Shown here piece after piece: positions 46,601-56,761 of a stretch of 64,000 nucleotides of DNA. The position numbers and the translations under genes are program-made. Within the stretch, counting starts at the first letter, position 1. Every line of letters begins with the position of its first letter. The stretch covers positions 496,001-560,000 of the forward strand of contig JACGCM010002752.1 of assembly GCA_014058105.1 (NCBI GenBank). The letters are read 5' to 3'. The notes below the pieces were generated by a model. That model saw nothing but the letters and a program-made list of their open reading frames with translations, was not told the DNA's origin and ran no database searches. This DNA comes from Kingdonia uniflora. Lineage: Eukaryota; Streptophyta; Magnoliopsida; Ranunculales; Circaeasteraceae.

Positions 46601-49600
46601 TTTGACAAACCTCCCGTATATTTCATGAACACCTCATACCCATCCACATCAATATCCAAAATCAACACTTGGTTATGAAACTCCGTAGTGAATTGTTGTA
46701 CGAATTGCCCAAACTTTTGGCGCAAATTGTGCCATTTGTACCATCGCTTTTGTTCATACCCAATTGGATATAATTGCTTCTTCACTAAAACCTTGAATTC
46801 TTTCCAACTCAAACTTTTTACTTCGTGGCGTTTCCGGTAGGATTTCCACCACGTTAGTGAATGACTTGCGAATTTCAATGTAGAGAAACAAATTTTCTGA
46901 GCGTTGGAATATTCGTAAACAAAAAAATAGGTCTCTAACCTATCTAATCAATTATCCAACTTCTCGGTATCGATTGAACCATCGAATACCGGAATTTCAA
47001 TCTTAAAGCCAATACGAAGATTACGCATATGATTCATTGACTTACCAATACCCAAGCGCTCTTTGACGGATTCGGCATAACTAGAATCGTTATCTATCTC
47101 CGCAATATCCTCGTCTCCATCCACCTCCATAACGCCTTTTTTCCTCGAGCAGTCTCGCCGTTTCACCAAGGCGGAAGCCTTCGCGAGGTTCGTGAGACGC
47201 AATTGTTCTACCAACTCCCCTACAGTAGAAGTTAGGTCGGAAACTGTCGTTTCCAAAGTCGTGAGTCGTGTGTCGATCGTTGGAATCGCCCATCTCCAAA
47301 TTGTCCTTCGAATTAGGTTTCCGGTGAATCTTCAACGGACCCACTAGCTTCTCCTTCGTTTGGTTGAGACAATCACGTGTAGCGACCATAAACCACAATT
47401 ACTCCCGAGAATTGTAACTGGAAAACTGATACCACTTAATCAACAATACGAATAGAGAAACCCTAAAACGAATAATTGTACTAAGAACACACCAATTTGG
47501 TTGGGAGAAATCCTTTTAAGAGCTTCAATTGCTTAATAGAAATTAATTACAATAGAATTACTCTCAAGCCCTAAGTCTCGCTCTCAGAACTTTGATTGAT
47601 CTAATATGATCTAATCTTGCCTAGCCTTGCCCCCTTTATAAGGGTTACAAGTCCTAGTTACAAAATAAGACAAATATTCCCTTAAACGCCTAAAGAAATA
47701 GGCTGAATCGCTCCTCTGTTCGAATAGAAAAAGTCTGTTCAGAACTATTTCTATTCGAATCGAAAACAAGTCTATTCGAATAGACCATAAATTATTCGAA
47801 TAAAACACCTCAGAACCTTGTTTATTCGAACAATTTCAAAAGTCTATTCGAACATACCTAAAGTCGTTCGAACGACTCCAAATCTCGTTCGAACGACTTT
47901 GGTAAAATTGAAATAAAACACTTCTTTCTTCCCTAGATCCTCCTGGATCAGTGGATCACCTTCTCCAAAACCCCTAGGGGACTTCAAATAGCCTTTGATG
48001 ACCCCTTGCAGTACCTCATAGAACCAATGAGACTCTACACATTGAGCTATGAGCGCAACCCACCTTGAAGAGAAACCAAACTTGAGCAACACATCTCTAG
48101 AAAAACTCCAAACCAACCTGTCATAAGCTTTGGACATGTTTAATTTTATCATCACATTCTGGCTTTTGCCTTTCTCTCAGGTCACCTACCAACTCTTGAG
48201 CTAAAGTAATTGTATCATAAATGTCTTTGCCTTGAATATATGCCCCTTGATTATCAGATATCAACTTGCAAGCTCAATCTAGTAGCTATCATCATGGCAA
48301 GAAACTTGTATATATAAACTAATTGGTCTATTGTCACCCATAGAGTTTGGGTTTTCTAACTTGAGAATCAAGGTGATGAAAATGAAAGATTAAAATTTTG
48401 AGGCACACCATTGAAGAAGAAATCTTGTACAGCACCATAAATTTCAACTTAACAATCTCCCAGCTAGTAATGAAGAAGGTAGAAGTGAATCCATCACTCC
48501 GAGGAGCATTATCACAAGGAATGTTGAACATATTTTCTTTAATCTCTTCCATGGATGGAGCAGCTAACAGCATAAGATTATCGTCAGCATTAACCAACTC
48601 AGGTATAACATTAAGTAGCTCATTATCCTTAACAACATTAGCGGCAGTCAGAACGTCATCACAATATTTAATGGCATGATCACGTGTCACTCTAAGATCC
48701 TGAGTTGTGGTACCATCAGGCATCAGGTAATGAAAAGGAAGTGTGGAATTAAGAAGTTTTAAAATCCAAAGTTCTAAAACTCCCAAATCATTTGCAAAGG
48801 ATAATTCAGGCACACTTATATCAAAACCTGTCAAATGACCCAGTAATATTTGCTAATTCATGCAATGTCCTCAACATGATATAACGATGGACTATACATC
48901 TTTTTTGTGCCCCCTAATTACCCACAAACTTGAAGAGGTGTTTCCGGATACCCTGTGAGCCTATGAGCCTATATTAAAGATAAAATTCAGCAGTTCATGC
49001 TTTTGCAGCAGAAGTTATCGTTGTCAGGTCTGAATTGAACTCAAAAATGTTCCTTGTATTGTTTGTATATGTGGGCTATATTGGACACTAACTAGATTCT
49101 AGACCAGTTTCGGAAATTTATTTAATTTCATTTGAAGCATTGCGATATCCAGTTCTGAACAGAACTTTTAAATTCCTGCCAACTAGATTCTTGTCTAGAC
49201 TCAATACCACTTTATTTTGTATTTCTCAATATTTTTTGTTGAGAGATCCTGTAAATGCTATATATGGAGCTAAGTATAAATGAAAATCCACTCACTTTGC
49301 TGATAATCTTATTTTTTTTCCCGGCTCATCTCATGTGTTAAGGTATTTCAAATTTGACCTATAAAGCCACTTACAATCCCTATACTTCACCTAGCATGGA
49401 AATCTACAGGTGAGAAACTTTCTTCTGTGCATTAAATTGCCTATTTCTATGGTGAATGATTTAGCATTATGAACTGCCTGATATATTTGCATCTATTTTT
49501 TATTTGGTCAGTTATCATGAAGGTCTAAAAAAGCTGGTCGAGATTGGTAATTCTGGCATGTTTAGACCAGAAATGCTGCGTCCAATGGGATTTCCCGAAG

Positions 49601-50800
49601 ACGTTAATGTTATCGCATGGGGCCTTTCCCTTGAGAGGTTTGTGACTTTACACCCCTAGTTAGCACCACTCTGCTTTAAAATATTTACATTTGTACCTGA
49701 AATTTGCGCTATTTTATCTCAAAAGCTACGAACAATTATAATTAATGAAGAACCTGAATTATTTTTTGGAGTCTTTGCTTATGTGTATAAATATATGTTT
49801 AATTTACATATTTTCCAATTTTCATGTATAATTTAGGAAAATCGAAAACAAGTTTAGTAAACTGTACTTTGGGGCACTTATCTTTTAGATCGAGAGTAGG
49901 TTATCTTTAATAATCATTCATTAAAAAAGTGTTAATTTAAGTGTATATTTTGTGCTTATAACTTTGCCCATATTTTAGCTGCCAATCCAAATTAAACTCA
50001 ATAGAAGTAGCTTTTAGGGCTTCTGGTATGGTTTTGCCATTTAGTTCTAAGCGTTGAAAACTCTATAAAAATCTCCCGGAACTTGTTTGATGGATAGTGT
50101 CTTACACAATGTCATTTGAGCAAACTTCTTTCACGGTGACTCTTCATTGTATTGAAGCCACTTCAAAGACTATTATCATAATAAACATTTTCATCTACCG
50201 GAGCTTCTGCTGTACCTTTATACCAACTTTTTTCTAAAACACTCTACTGGAAGTTAAAAGCTAAAGGCACACGTTATACAATGTCATTTGAGCAAACTTC
50301 TTTCACGGTGACTCTTCATTGCATTGAAGTCACTTCAAAGACTATTATCTTAATAAACATTTTCATCAACCGGAGCTTCAGTTGTACCTTTAATACCAAC
50401 TTTTTTCTAAAACACTCTGCTGGAAGTTAAAAGCTAAAGGCACACGTTAAGCAATGACCGACACTGGTGTTATAGGCGTAATATGGAGACAATATTTTAC
50501 AATTAAACTAGACCAAGTAAAACGGTGCAATGTTTCCCATTTACCTCCCTTTTCATTAATTTATTTGTATAACACTGATTTTCTTTTTTCTTTTATTGCC
50601 AGACCCACTATGATATTGTATGGAATTGATAACATCCGTGATCTCTTCGGACACAAGGTATAAATAACTTTTCTTCATTCATGCGTATATTTTCAGAGAC
50701 GTGTCGTTTCTTACAAAAATGCGGGGTTATATTTATTTTGCAGGTGGATCTCGGTCTCATCAAGAAAAACCCCATATGCCGCCTTGGAACTGACAATTAG
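31628..50800 (+). CDS. Cytosolic phenylalanyl-tRNA synthetase alpha subunit, 18 exons
   Basis: Exons: 31628-31804, 31891-32013, 32632-32721, 33609-33662, 35717-35781, 36189-36281, 36451-36541, 37327-37364, 37454-37492, 38451-38527, 38679-38763, 38841-38937, 39071-39167, 39524-39595, 49343-49409, 49512-49637, 50603-50657, 50744-50800. They join in phase to 500 residues plus stop, close to the 485-500 of plant cytosolic alpha chains. This is the catalytic class II subunit of the alpha2-beta2 enzyme that charges tRNA-Phe. The N-terminal helix-turn-helix-like domains are in exons 1-6. Class II motif 2 is visible ([19 protein letters not shown], exons 13-14), as is motif 3 (AWGLSLER, exon 16). The C-terminus is [10 protein letters not shown]. 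The MAEQ start is the first ATG after a GA-rich leader. Exon 15 differs from the usual sequence near the active site. Intron 14 is 9.7 kb. Confidence 0.95.
32060..32531. mobile_element. hAT-type non-autonomous element
   Basis: A 472-bp block in synthetase intron 2, flanked by perfect 8-bp direct repeats GAACAGTA (32052-32059 and 32532-32539), the size made by hAT transposases. The ends are CAGGGG on the left and CCCCT(G) on the right, with right subterminal GGCTCCGCCCC. It also contains a C13 run at about 32097-32109. An internal tRNA-like block is present at about 32210-32275 (TTAGCTCAACCATT, later GGTTCAATTCTTG). Confidence 0.8.
33663..35716. other. Intron 4 of PheRS alpha gene
   Basis: A 2.05-kb intron without a recognisable gene or bounded element. 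The short frames in it (for example 34647-34865 and 35064-35261) have no family features. Confidence 0.5.
37000..37153. repeat. 154-bp near-perfect palindrome
   Basis: Arms 37000-37076 and 37077-37153 are inverted copies with only a handful of mismatches and no spacer; the centre is CTTTGATCAAAG. Shared arm words include CTACACAGAAG, AACACATGTGATAATCAA and AACTTGGCCACTTCTTT. It lies inside synthetase intron 7 (36542-37326), so the pre-mRNA would carry a long hairpin. Confidence 0.93.
37493..38450. other. Intron 9 of PheRS alpha gene
   Basis: A 958-bp intron. I see no gene in it. The segment at about 37800-38290 has a different composition from its flanks and could be an old insertion, but no boundaries were found. 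Confidence 0.4.
39266..39363 (+). mobile_element. tRNA-derived SINE, copy 2
   Basis: A 98-bp unit in synthetase intron 13, flanked by the perfect 8-bp repeat TGATGATA (39258-39265 and 39364-39371). A-box GCTCAGTTGGTAG is near-canonical. The B-box region is GGGATTAATTCCC. It is followed by CAGCTTCCAACTTAG and an AGAAAAAGAAAAG tail, the same tail as the copy at 24894-25006. Confidence 0.82.
40065..42293 (-). pseudogene. L1-type LINE, 3' part (split by the Gypsy element)
   Basis: The minus strand, in synthetase intron 14, carries the second half of ORF2. RT palm YANDNIVF (normally YADDxxxF) is followed by GQSINRDKS and YLGAPIS (41760-42250). The RT thumb is [20 protein letters not shown] with [12 protein letters not shown] (41552-41836). 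A zf-RVT remnant ([10 protein letters not shown] and following) lies at 40880-41068, and an RNase H-like remnant at about 40380-40650. The 5' half continues at 47951-48834. Stops interrupt all parts. The 3' end is near 40065. Confidence 0.82.
42294..47950 (-). mobile_element. Ty3/Gypsy LTR retrotransposon, full length, degenerate
   Basis: A 5657-bp element inserted in the LINE. It is flanked by the perfect 5-bp duplication GTGGA (42289-42293 and 47951-47955). LTRs: 42294-42822 (529 bp, 3' LTR) and 47437-47950 (514 bp, 5' LTR). On the minus strand both start TGATCCAGGAGGATC and end GGATTA or a close variant, rather than the canonical CA. The primer site TGGTATCAG (minus strand, about 47425-47436) matches initiator-Met tRNA. 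The polypurine tract (AAGGGGGGAGCCA, minus strand) abuts the 3' LTR. Order gag-protease-RT-RNase H-integrase identifies Ty3/Gypsy. LTR similarity looks high, so the insertion is fairly young. Confidence 0.95.
42850..47398 (-). pseudogene. Gypsy gag-pol, disrupted
   Basis: On the minus strand, gag spans about 46468-47398 in several frames, followed by a zinc-knuckle-like [14 protein letters not shown] (last cysteine replaced by tyrosine) near 46400. The protease has IIDPGSQKT near 46150 followed by a stop, with its remainder at 45740-46120. Reverse transcriptase covers 45311-45721 ([20 protein letters not shown]) and 44877-45227 (YLDDILIY intact), with a break between. RNase H is at 44303-44722 ([16 protein letters not shown]). 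Integrase is uninterrupted at 43303-44343, with its zinc domain (H..H..CVLC) and the catalytic acids in SMDFM, FDRDSSF and GQKEVVNR. A tail at 42860-43162 resembles the region before a chromodomain. The element is not autonomous. Confidence 0.9.
47951..48834 (-). pseudogene. L1-type LINE, 5' part (split by the Gypsy element)
   Basis: The minus strand encodes the start of reverse transcriptase. It includes [15 protein letters not shown] with a downstream GFGEGDPL at the break (47844-48155), and further upstream the [13 protein letters not shown] variant of the PGPDGF motif (48334-48834). It joins across the Gypsy insertion to 40065-42293. The endonuclease and ORF1 are missing, so the LINE was 5'-truncated on arrival or later deleted. 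Confidence 0.8.
50106..50449. repeat. Tandem duplication, 172-bp unit
   Basis: Two adjacent copies (from 50106 and from 50278), both starting ACAATGTCATTTGAGCAAAC and ending GCTAAAGGCACACGTTA, with about ten differences. They lie in synthetase intron 16 (49638-50602). Confidence 0.9.
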
Positions 50801-51481
50801 ATGGGAAGAGGGCATTCCTTGCCCGTTTACTCGTTATTTACATTTTTTTTAATTTATAAATTTCTAGATGAAATTGTATTCAGGAGGTAGCCCCTAAGAG
50901 GGACTGTTTGACAACTGGTAGGTTTTGAATCTAGTGTAATTTTTTGAACCCACTATTTATATACCTATGACTGTTAATGTTGTTTTGTTTGTACTTAAAG
51001 CAGTACCTAGTGGAAACTCATAACAACTTTGGCTTTGCTTTGTACATAGTGGAAAGTCGTACCAAAATCAAATTTTGCAGTGAACCTTGATTAAGTTTTT
51101 GTTGTCATATTTCATTTGTGTGCGAAGATGATTGTACTGCAGCCCCTTTTCATTATCTTGTGTGCAAAGATGATTTCAATATCTGCGGATAGAGGTTGTA
51201 GCCTTGTAGGCTAAACGGAAGTGAATATACTGCAGCTCTGTTTCATTTGATTTAATGTATAAGTTTCTAATTGCATTATTAAACTTGTTTAGTTAACATT
51301 AACTGTAGAAGAGTTGCAACATTGGGCTGGATCAAAATCCAAACTCTTGTTATTGTTGCAATGTTCACTAAATTTGAGCTGGGAAATGAACATCATCAAC
51401 GAGTCAACAATAATCAATATATGAACTTTTGTAATTACAAATGCTTTGCAGAAGTAGAAGATGATCTTCAGTGTTTTCTGT
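50801..51481. other. Shared 3' intergenic region of convergent genes
   Basis: 681 bp between the stop codons of the synthetase (+) and the mTERF gene (-). It must hold both 3' UTRs and both poly(A) sites. I see no other gene. Confidence 0.6.
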
Positions 51482-54400
51482 TCATAATGAAACTGAATTA
51501 TCATATTTGTCATCTATGGAAGGGAAAGATTCTTGGGAGTATTCTTCTCTTGAATTACAATGAATTTGGGACTCTAACGGATTACAAGTTGTTTGAGAAT
51601 CAGAAAGTTTGTCTATAACATCACTACCAGCTTCAAACCTTCTGCGCCTCTCAACTGCAGTCTCTATCCTTCGATTAAATTCTTCATCACTGCTTGCCAA
51701 CATATAGCGCAGTTTGAAGTTGACCCGTCTCTCGACCATAACCTTGTGCCTTGGAATTATTCTACCCACAAGTGAATAGCTAAAGAATCTGCAAATTTTG
51801 CTTGGCTGGTCAGTCTTGTGATACATACATATTATAGAACATGATTTATTTATCAATTCATCATGAGTCATGACCTAGTTAAGATACTGTTTGAAAAAAA
51901 CGACATGGGTGATAATGTTTACCTGGGGAACTCAATTAGATCTTGTAATGGGCGCACCATGATTCTCCGTAAGTACCGGTACTTGGGGCGGAGAACCTCC
52001 AAGTTATATTTCAGCAACATGGGAAAATTTGCAATCATCTCACCAAGCAACGGAAGAGAGATACCCAGAGATAGGAAGTACTTAACATTAACCTCTAGCT
52101 TATTTACTATGTGGCATCCTAAAAGCTCTGGCCCCAAAGCTATTACCTTTCCGATATCCTTCTGAGACACTCCAACTTTTGTCATCAAGAAAATGACCTA
52201 CAAATCGTCGGAAATGAAACTTTAATACCCAATAAGTAATAGAGGCAAAATACAATATAACGAAGTCACAGTTTCAACAGATCCATATCCTTTGACTTAA
52301 CAGCATGTATACTTTTTTCACTTGTGATAAATATATTCAATCTATATTTTGTCACACAAAACGAAAATTCAGAGAGTGATGACAAGTAGGGCATTGATAG
52401 ATGAATTTTGGTGAGTATCACGGTTTACAAATACATTTCCCATTTATCCACACAAACAAGTGAAACAGATGGCCAAAATCAGATAAATATGATGTACTAT
52501 TTGTGTAAACCCAGGCAGATTGAATAGAAACTAGAATTTACTTGGGAAATAAATAAACATGGACATTGGAAGGGAAGTAATTCCAACTTAAAATCAGACT
52601 GCCAGTCCACTATCATAACTAAACTTACACGGACCATGATGAAACATAATCTTCATCCACAATATCATTTCTTTAGAGTGGCTATACTTTCAAGTTTCAA
52701 CAATATGGACTAGTATTTTTTTTCAGGGGTATACCGGCTGATATCAATACTTCAGGAGATGGATAAAGTATCCTTTAGCAGTATTATTTGCCTTTCTTTG
52801 ACCATACAATATGAACAATCAATCCTTGAGTTTAATTGATAATCACTCACTTTATATTGTTAGGCTATGATGGTTTTGTCTGACTAATGTGATTTCTTGA
52901 ACAAAGAAAACTTGCATTAGTAACAATACATAGTGATGGTAATTATGATCGAATATGAGTTAAAGAAGAAAAAGTTAACAAACCACTGGACGTATTTTCT
53001 TGTAGAGGCTGTAGGTCAATAAGGGTGGGAATTTGACTAGTACACCACCAACAGCATCTTCCCGGATGCCTATGTCCTGTAAGAACCGCACCTTTCAAAT
53101 GGAAAAAGATTCGTATATCAGCAACTTCACTGTAAAACAAGAAAAATAGCCGCATAATTAAGTGATTTTGTTGATATAAAGTTTGACATTGAATCTAGAC
53201 GTGTAGGTCAAGAATACTGGGGTAAACAACTTACAAAGATCTGAAACCCTCAAGACAGTGTCAACATCCAGGTTAATGGAGTTTGCATTGTGACGAGAGT
53301 CAGTCTAGTTTAAACAGGTGGGGTACAGAAAGCTGAATGTACATTTGGAGTATTTTGATTTAGCTCAAGCATTAGTAAATTGATAAGCATGTGACAAGTG
53401 TGACACTGGGGGTAAGTCGAAAGTTGAAAACTATAGTGTGTAGGTTAATCATAAAACGGGGGATCAATCCAGAAAATCGCTTTATTTCATCAACTAAAGT
53501 GATAGACTATAGATACTTTAAGCCATGAAACTGCAGAGTCTAAGATCTGACCTTTGGGACGATGGTAGTCTCCAAATCAACACAAAATACCATTGGTTTC
53601 AATGTGAGTATTCTCCTCATACCATCACGGCGAACCCCAAGGTAATATAAATACTTTACAAGAGGCTTCCATCTTTCTTCTATGCTACAACCCATCAATT
53701 GCGGCTTAAATGCTACCAATCGCCCAACATCTTCATTGCTTAAGCCGAACTCCATAAGGTAGTTAACCTGAATTAAGAAATTCACTACTCATCTCAAGAA
53801 CATGGTTAAACTCTTTAGAAACTATCACAAGCCAAGAAAACCAAATTACCTTACACTTCATCTCTTTTAAAGTGAAGAAGCCAAATGCCTTAGAATACTC
53901 AAAAACCATCGTCCCGAAATCCTTCTCATCCATACCCAAATCAAAGTAGAAACTCACACGAGACTTCACTTCTTCAATGCTGTAAGATAAGATCTTCGGA
54001 CAACGGGTAATGACGAACCCCATCCACTCCCTCTTAACTCCATTTTTCTCTAGATATCTGATGACCTCGTTCAATTCTTCTGTACTCCTCTCTAATATAC
54101 CTCCCCCAGCCTTTACAAGCACGACACCCAGATACATTCCCTTGACATAGATAGTTTTTAACCACTCTGTCAACCTTCTTATTGACTCAAGATTCCCACA
54201 AGACATGAATATGAGCTTCCCAATTTGGGGATAAGTCATTGAGTTATGTTTCAACCACCTAAAACAAACATTACCCAATTGAAATTAACTTAATTTATAA
54301 CTACCCCACTGTTTCAATTGCTCATACCAAGCTTGTATCTCATAAAGTTCTAATCTTTCATTGAAATTTAAATAGTACCTGATAAGAGGGACTACATTGG

Positions 54401-55082
54401 ACTTCTCAATGAACATTTTCGCACGAATATTAAACGTCAAGTGCGACAACTCTGGAACAAGCTTCATCGACGCAGCTTGGATCATAACATGATCAATGAA
54501 ATCGGGTATTAGAGAAATCAAATTAGTTGAATAAGTAATACTAAACTTGCCACTCCTCATACACTCCTTAAGTATCTCCGAAGTCACATTCCGTCTTATC
54601 TCAAGAGCTTGTTTCAGCATTTTCTCGTTATCGATATCTGCTTGTCCTCCGTGTAAAAGGCGAAGGAGAGGAGGTTGTTCTGTGGGGTCTCCATTCGGGG
54701 ACGATTGTAAGTAAAGGGAGCCTGGGAATTGTGGGGTTTTTCTTCTAACAAGAGAGAGCTCTAATAGTTTTACTTTCTCGCTTTCGTACTCTTCGCGCTC
54801 TAACTGTTGTTGTTGTTGTTGTTTGGGGTGTTGAGGGGAGAGGTGATGGAGGAGGAGAGATGTAGATTTGGCATTGTGTTTGCGGAGAATTTGCGGGTTG
54901 TTGTTTTCAATGATGATGTTGTTGTTGTGTTGGGGTTTATAGGGAGTTTGTTGGGAGGAAGAGATGAAGGGTTTATGGGTGAAATGGAGAGGGGGTTTTG
55001 GTGATGAATTGTTGGGGGGTTTGTGGAGATGGGAATGGTAGGAAATATGTGTGGATGGTTGGGGGAGTGGAGAAAACAACAT
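51482..55082 (-). CDS. mTERF family protein, organelle-targeted, 6 exons
   Basis: Exons in transcript order: 55082-54379, 54258-53850, 53767-53552, 53091-52984, 52197-51923, 51788-51482. They join in phase to 672 residues plus stop. mTERF proteins are nucleus-encoded alpha-helical repeat proteins that bind nucleic acid in plastids or mitochondria and act in transcription, splicing or RNA maturation. At least seven mTERF repeats are visible, each with the pattern LxxLGxxxxxxxxxxxxxP (for example FGLSNEDVGRLVAFKPQLM, VGVSQKDIGKVIALGPELL). The N-terminus (MLFSPLPQPSTHISYHSH) is Ser/Pro/His-rich with almost no acidic residues for 35 residues, fitting a plastid or mitochondrial transit peptide. 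A polyglutamine stretch follows near residue 85. The tail after the repeats (ASSDEEFNRRIETAVERRRR) recalls the plant MTERF2/EMB2219 group, but I am not certain of the subgroup. Confidence 0.92.
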
Positions 55083-55404
55083 ATGGAGAGAGAGAGAGAG
55101 AGTATGTAATTGAGTAATCAAGAAGGAAGAAGAGTTTTGAGTTTGAAGATGGGTGGTTTATCTTACACCAAAAAGTTTCGCGCTAATGGAGACGATCACT
55201 GTATCATACTATCATACATACTTGGACAATATTTTCTTTTCAATAAGATTTTTTTTATAGTTCTTACCAAGTTGTGCCTAAGCATTTGGCATTCCATGAT
55301 AATTAACATCCCAACTTTCATTGTTAAGGGTTTAATGTCCACAAAAAATAAAAAAAAAACTCGAAAGACCAACTACCTATTGTTCCAGTGGTAAGGTAGG
55401 GTTA
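55083..55404 (-). promoter_or_regulatory. Upstream region of the mTERF gene
   Basis: 5' flank of the minus-strand mTERF gene. A (GA)n tract (about 55085-55102) lies immediately upstream of the ATG, in the presumed 5' UTR. No definite core promoter element was identified. Confidence 0.4.
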
Positions 55405-56060
55405 ACACTAGAGCTCGCAAAGTGACCCACGACTCGCCAACCTGACCTGACCCAATCCTGTTTTTGGTAGGTTTGGGTTTGGCCTTAATAGGTCGCAGGT
55501 CATTTGACCCGAACCCGTCTAACCCATTTAATAAAGAGGTTGAGTTAGGGTTTACCTTAAACGGTTCAGGTTGACCCGTGACCCGTTTAAGTTTGATTTA
55601 GGCCAATTATAATTTATAATTTTTATGGTTCCATCCATCATTCCAAGTAAGATCTGAGCCCAAAGAGAGGTTTATGTGTTATTACTACCTATAAACATAT
55701 GGCATTTGATCTAATCCTACCTCAATTTCATTTTCTTATCCTCTTCTGTTAGTACTACTCATTTCATCAACAAACCCACTCTCACAAAATGGGCATTTGA
55801 TTTCCATTCTCATTACTGGACTCATCATTTGAGAATACATGTAACACCAATACTTAACAACCAAAGCTTCAATAAACCTGCACTCACACAATTGTGTCAA
55901 CTGAAGTTAAGACCCATGACCCGATCCAAACCCGAATTAATATTTAAGCAGGTCAAAAGGGTCTGGTCGGGTTGACCTATTTAAATTAGGGTCGGGTTTG
56001 GTTTGTATTTTTGACCCGCTTAACTAAATGAGTCGGGTTTGGGTTTGTATTTATGACCCA
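55405..56060. repeat. GACCC/GGGTC-rich repeat, hAT-like non-autonomous element
   Basis: Dense short GACCCG, GACCC and GGGTC motifs in both orientations are clustered at the two ends (about 55415-55590 and 55910-56060), with an ordinary AT-rich middle. This arrangement is seen in the subterminal regions of plant hAT-type elements. No clear terminal repeats or target duplication were found. Confidence 0.45.
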
Positions 56061-56304
56061 TGTATAGTAGCTTATTCTGCATCTTGGACTCATGCTTCAT
56101 CTTCGACCATCATACGACCACTCGACCTCATAAACATACACGTGGTACAGTATATGACATATTACAGTTACAGGGTTCTAGTCATCACTTTTGACCGTTA
56201 TATCAACAGTTCGAACCACTAAACGATCAATCATCAACGGAACCGTTACAAAACAGCAAGATCAGATCGTTGCACAATCAAATCAAAGTTTATCAAATAT
56301 ATAT

Positions 56305-56644
56305 TGTAACGTCCATCATTAAGAATAATAATGGTCGTCAAACAGACATATTATAAGACTTATAAATAGGACCAGAGAATTCTAAATGAAGGACAGAGAA
56401 ATTCTCACTCTAACACTCCATACTCAAATACTCAGAACGCTTAATATAATAAACTAACACTCTCAATAAGATCTCTCACTCTCTCTCTCTTGCTTTCTAA
56501 AATCCTCAAGAGAGGTTGTGGTTTTTAACCTATTCAAAGGTTTTCCTGCTAAATCATCGTGTTATCTATTACTTATTGTTTGTAAGCATTCTAAACACAT
56601 ATGGTGTAAAGGCTAAGTTCGAATCACGAAATTAGGCTATTACA
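56305..56644 (+). repeat. 5' LTR of the Tat-like element
   Basis: Begins TGTAACGTCC and ends GGCTATTACA, giving TGTAA/TTACA inverted ends. It has a TATA-like TTATAAATAGG at about 56361-56371 and a CT-rich tract near 56470-56490. The matching 3' LTR is outside the window, so the boundary is inferred from the ends and the primer site. Confidence 0.72.
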
Positions 56645-56645
56645 T

Positions 56646-56664
56646 TTGGCGCCGTTTATGGGAA
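56646..56664 (+). other. Primer binding site of the Tat-like element
   Basis: TGGCGCCGTTTATGGGAAC starts two bases after the LTR. It is a variant of the TGGCGCCGTTGCC-type site (tRNA-Asp) widespread in Tat and Athila elements. Confidence 0.75.
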
Positions 56665-56761
56665 CTGAAGTTTTCAAACTTATTGTCTCAGAAATTGCTG
56701 ATTATCATTTCTCAGGAAGGCACTTCCAGATTAAATCACGCTGGTTACTCTAGTAGAGGAA

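Noticed and set aside
55110..55394. Plus-strand frame upstream of the mTERF gene
   Set aside because: No motif; overlaps the mTERF promoter and poly(A)-like low-complexity sequence.
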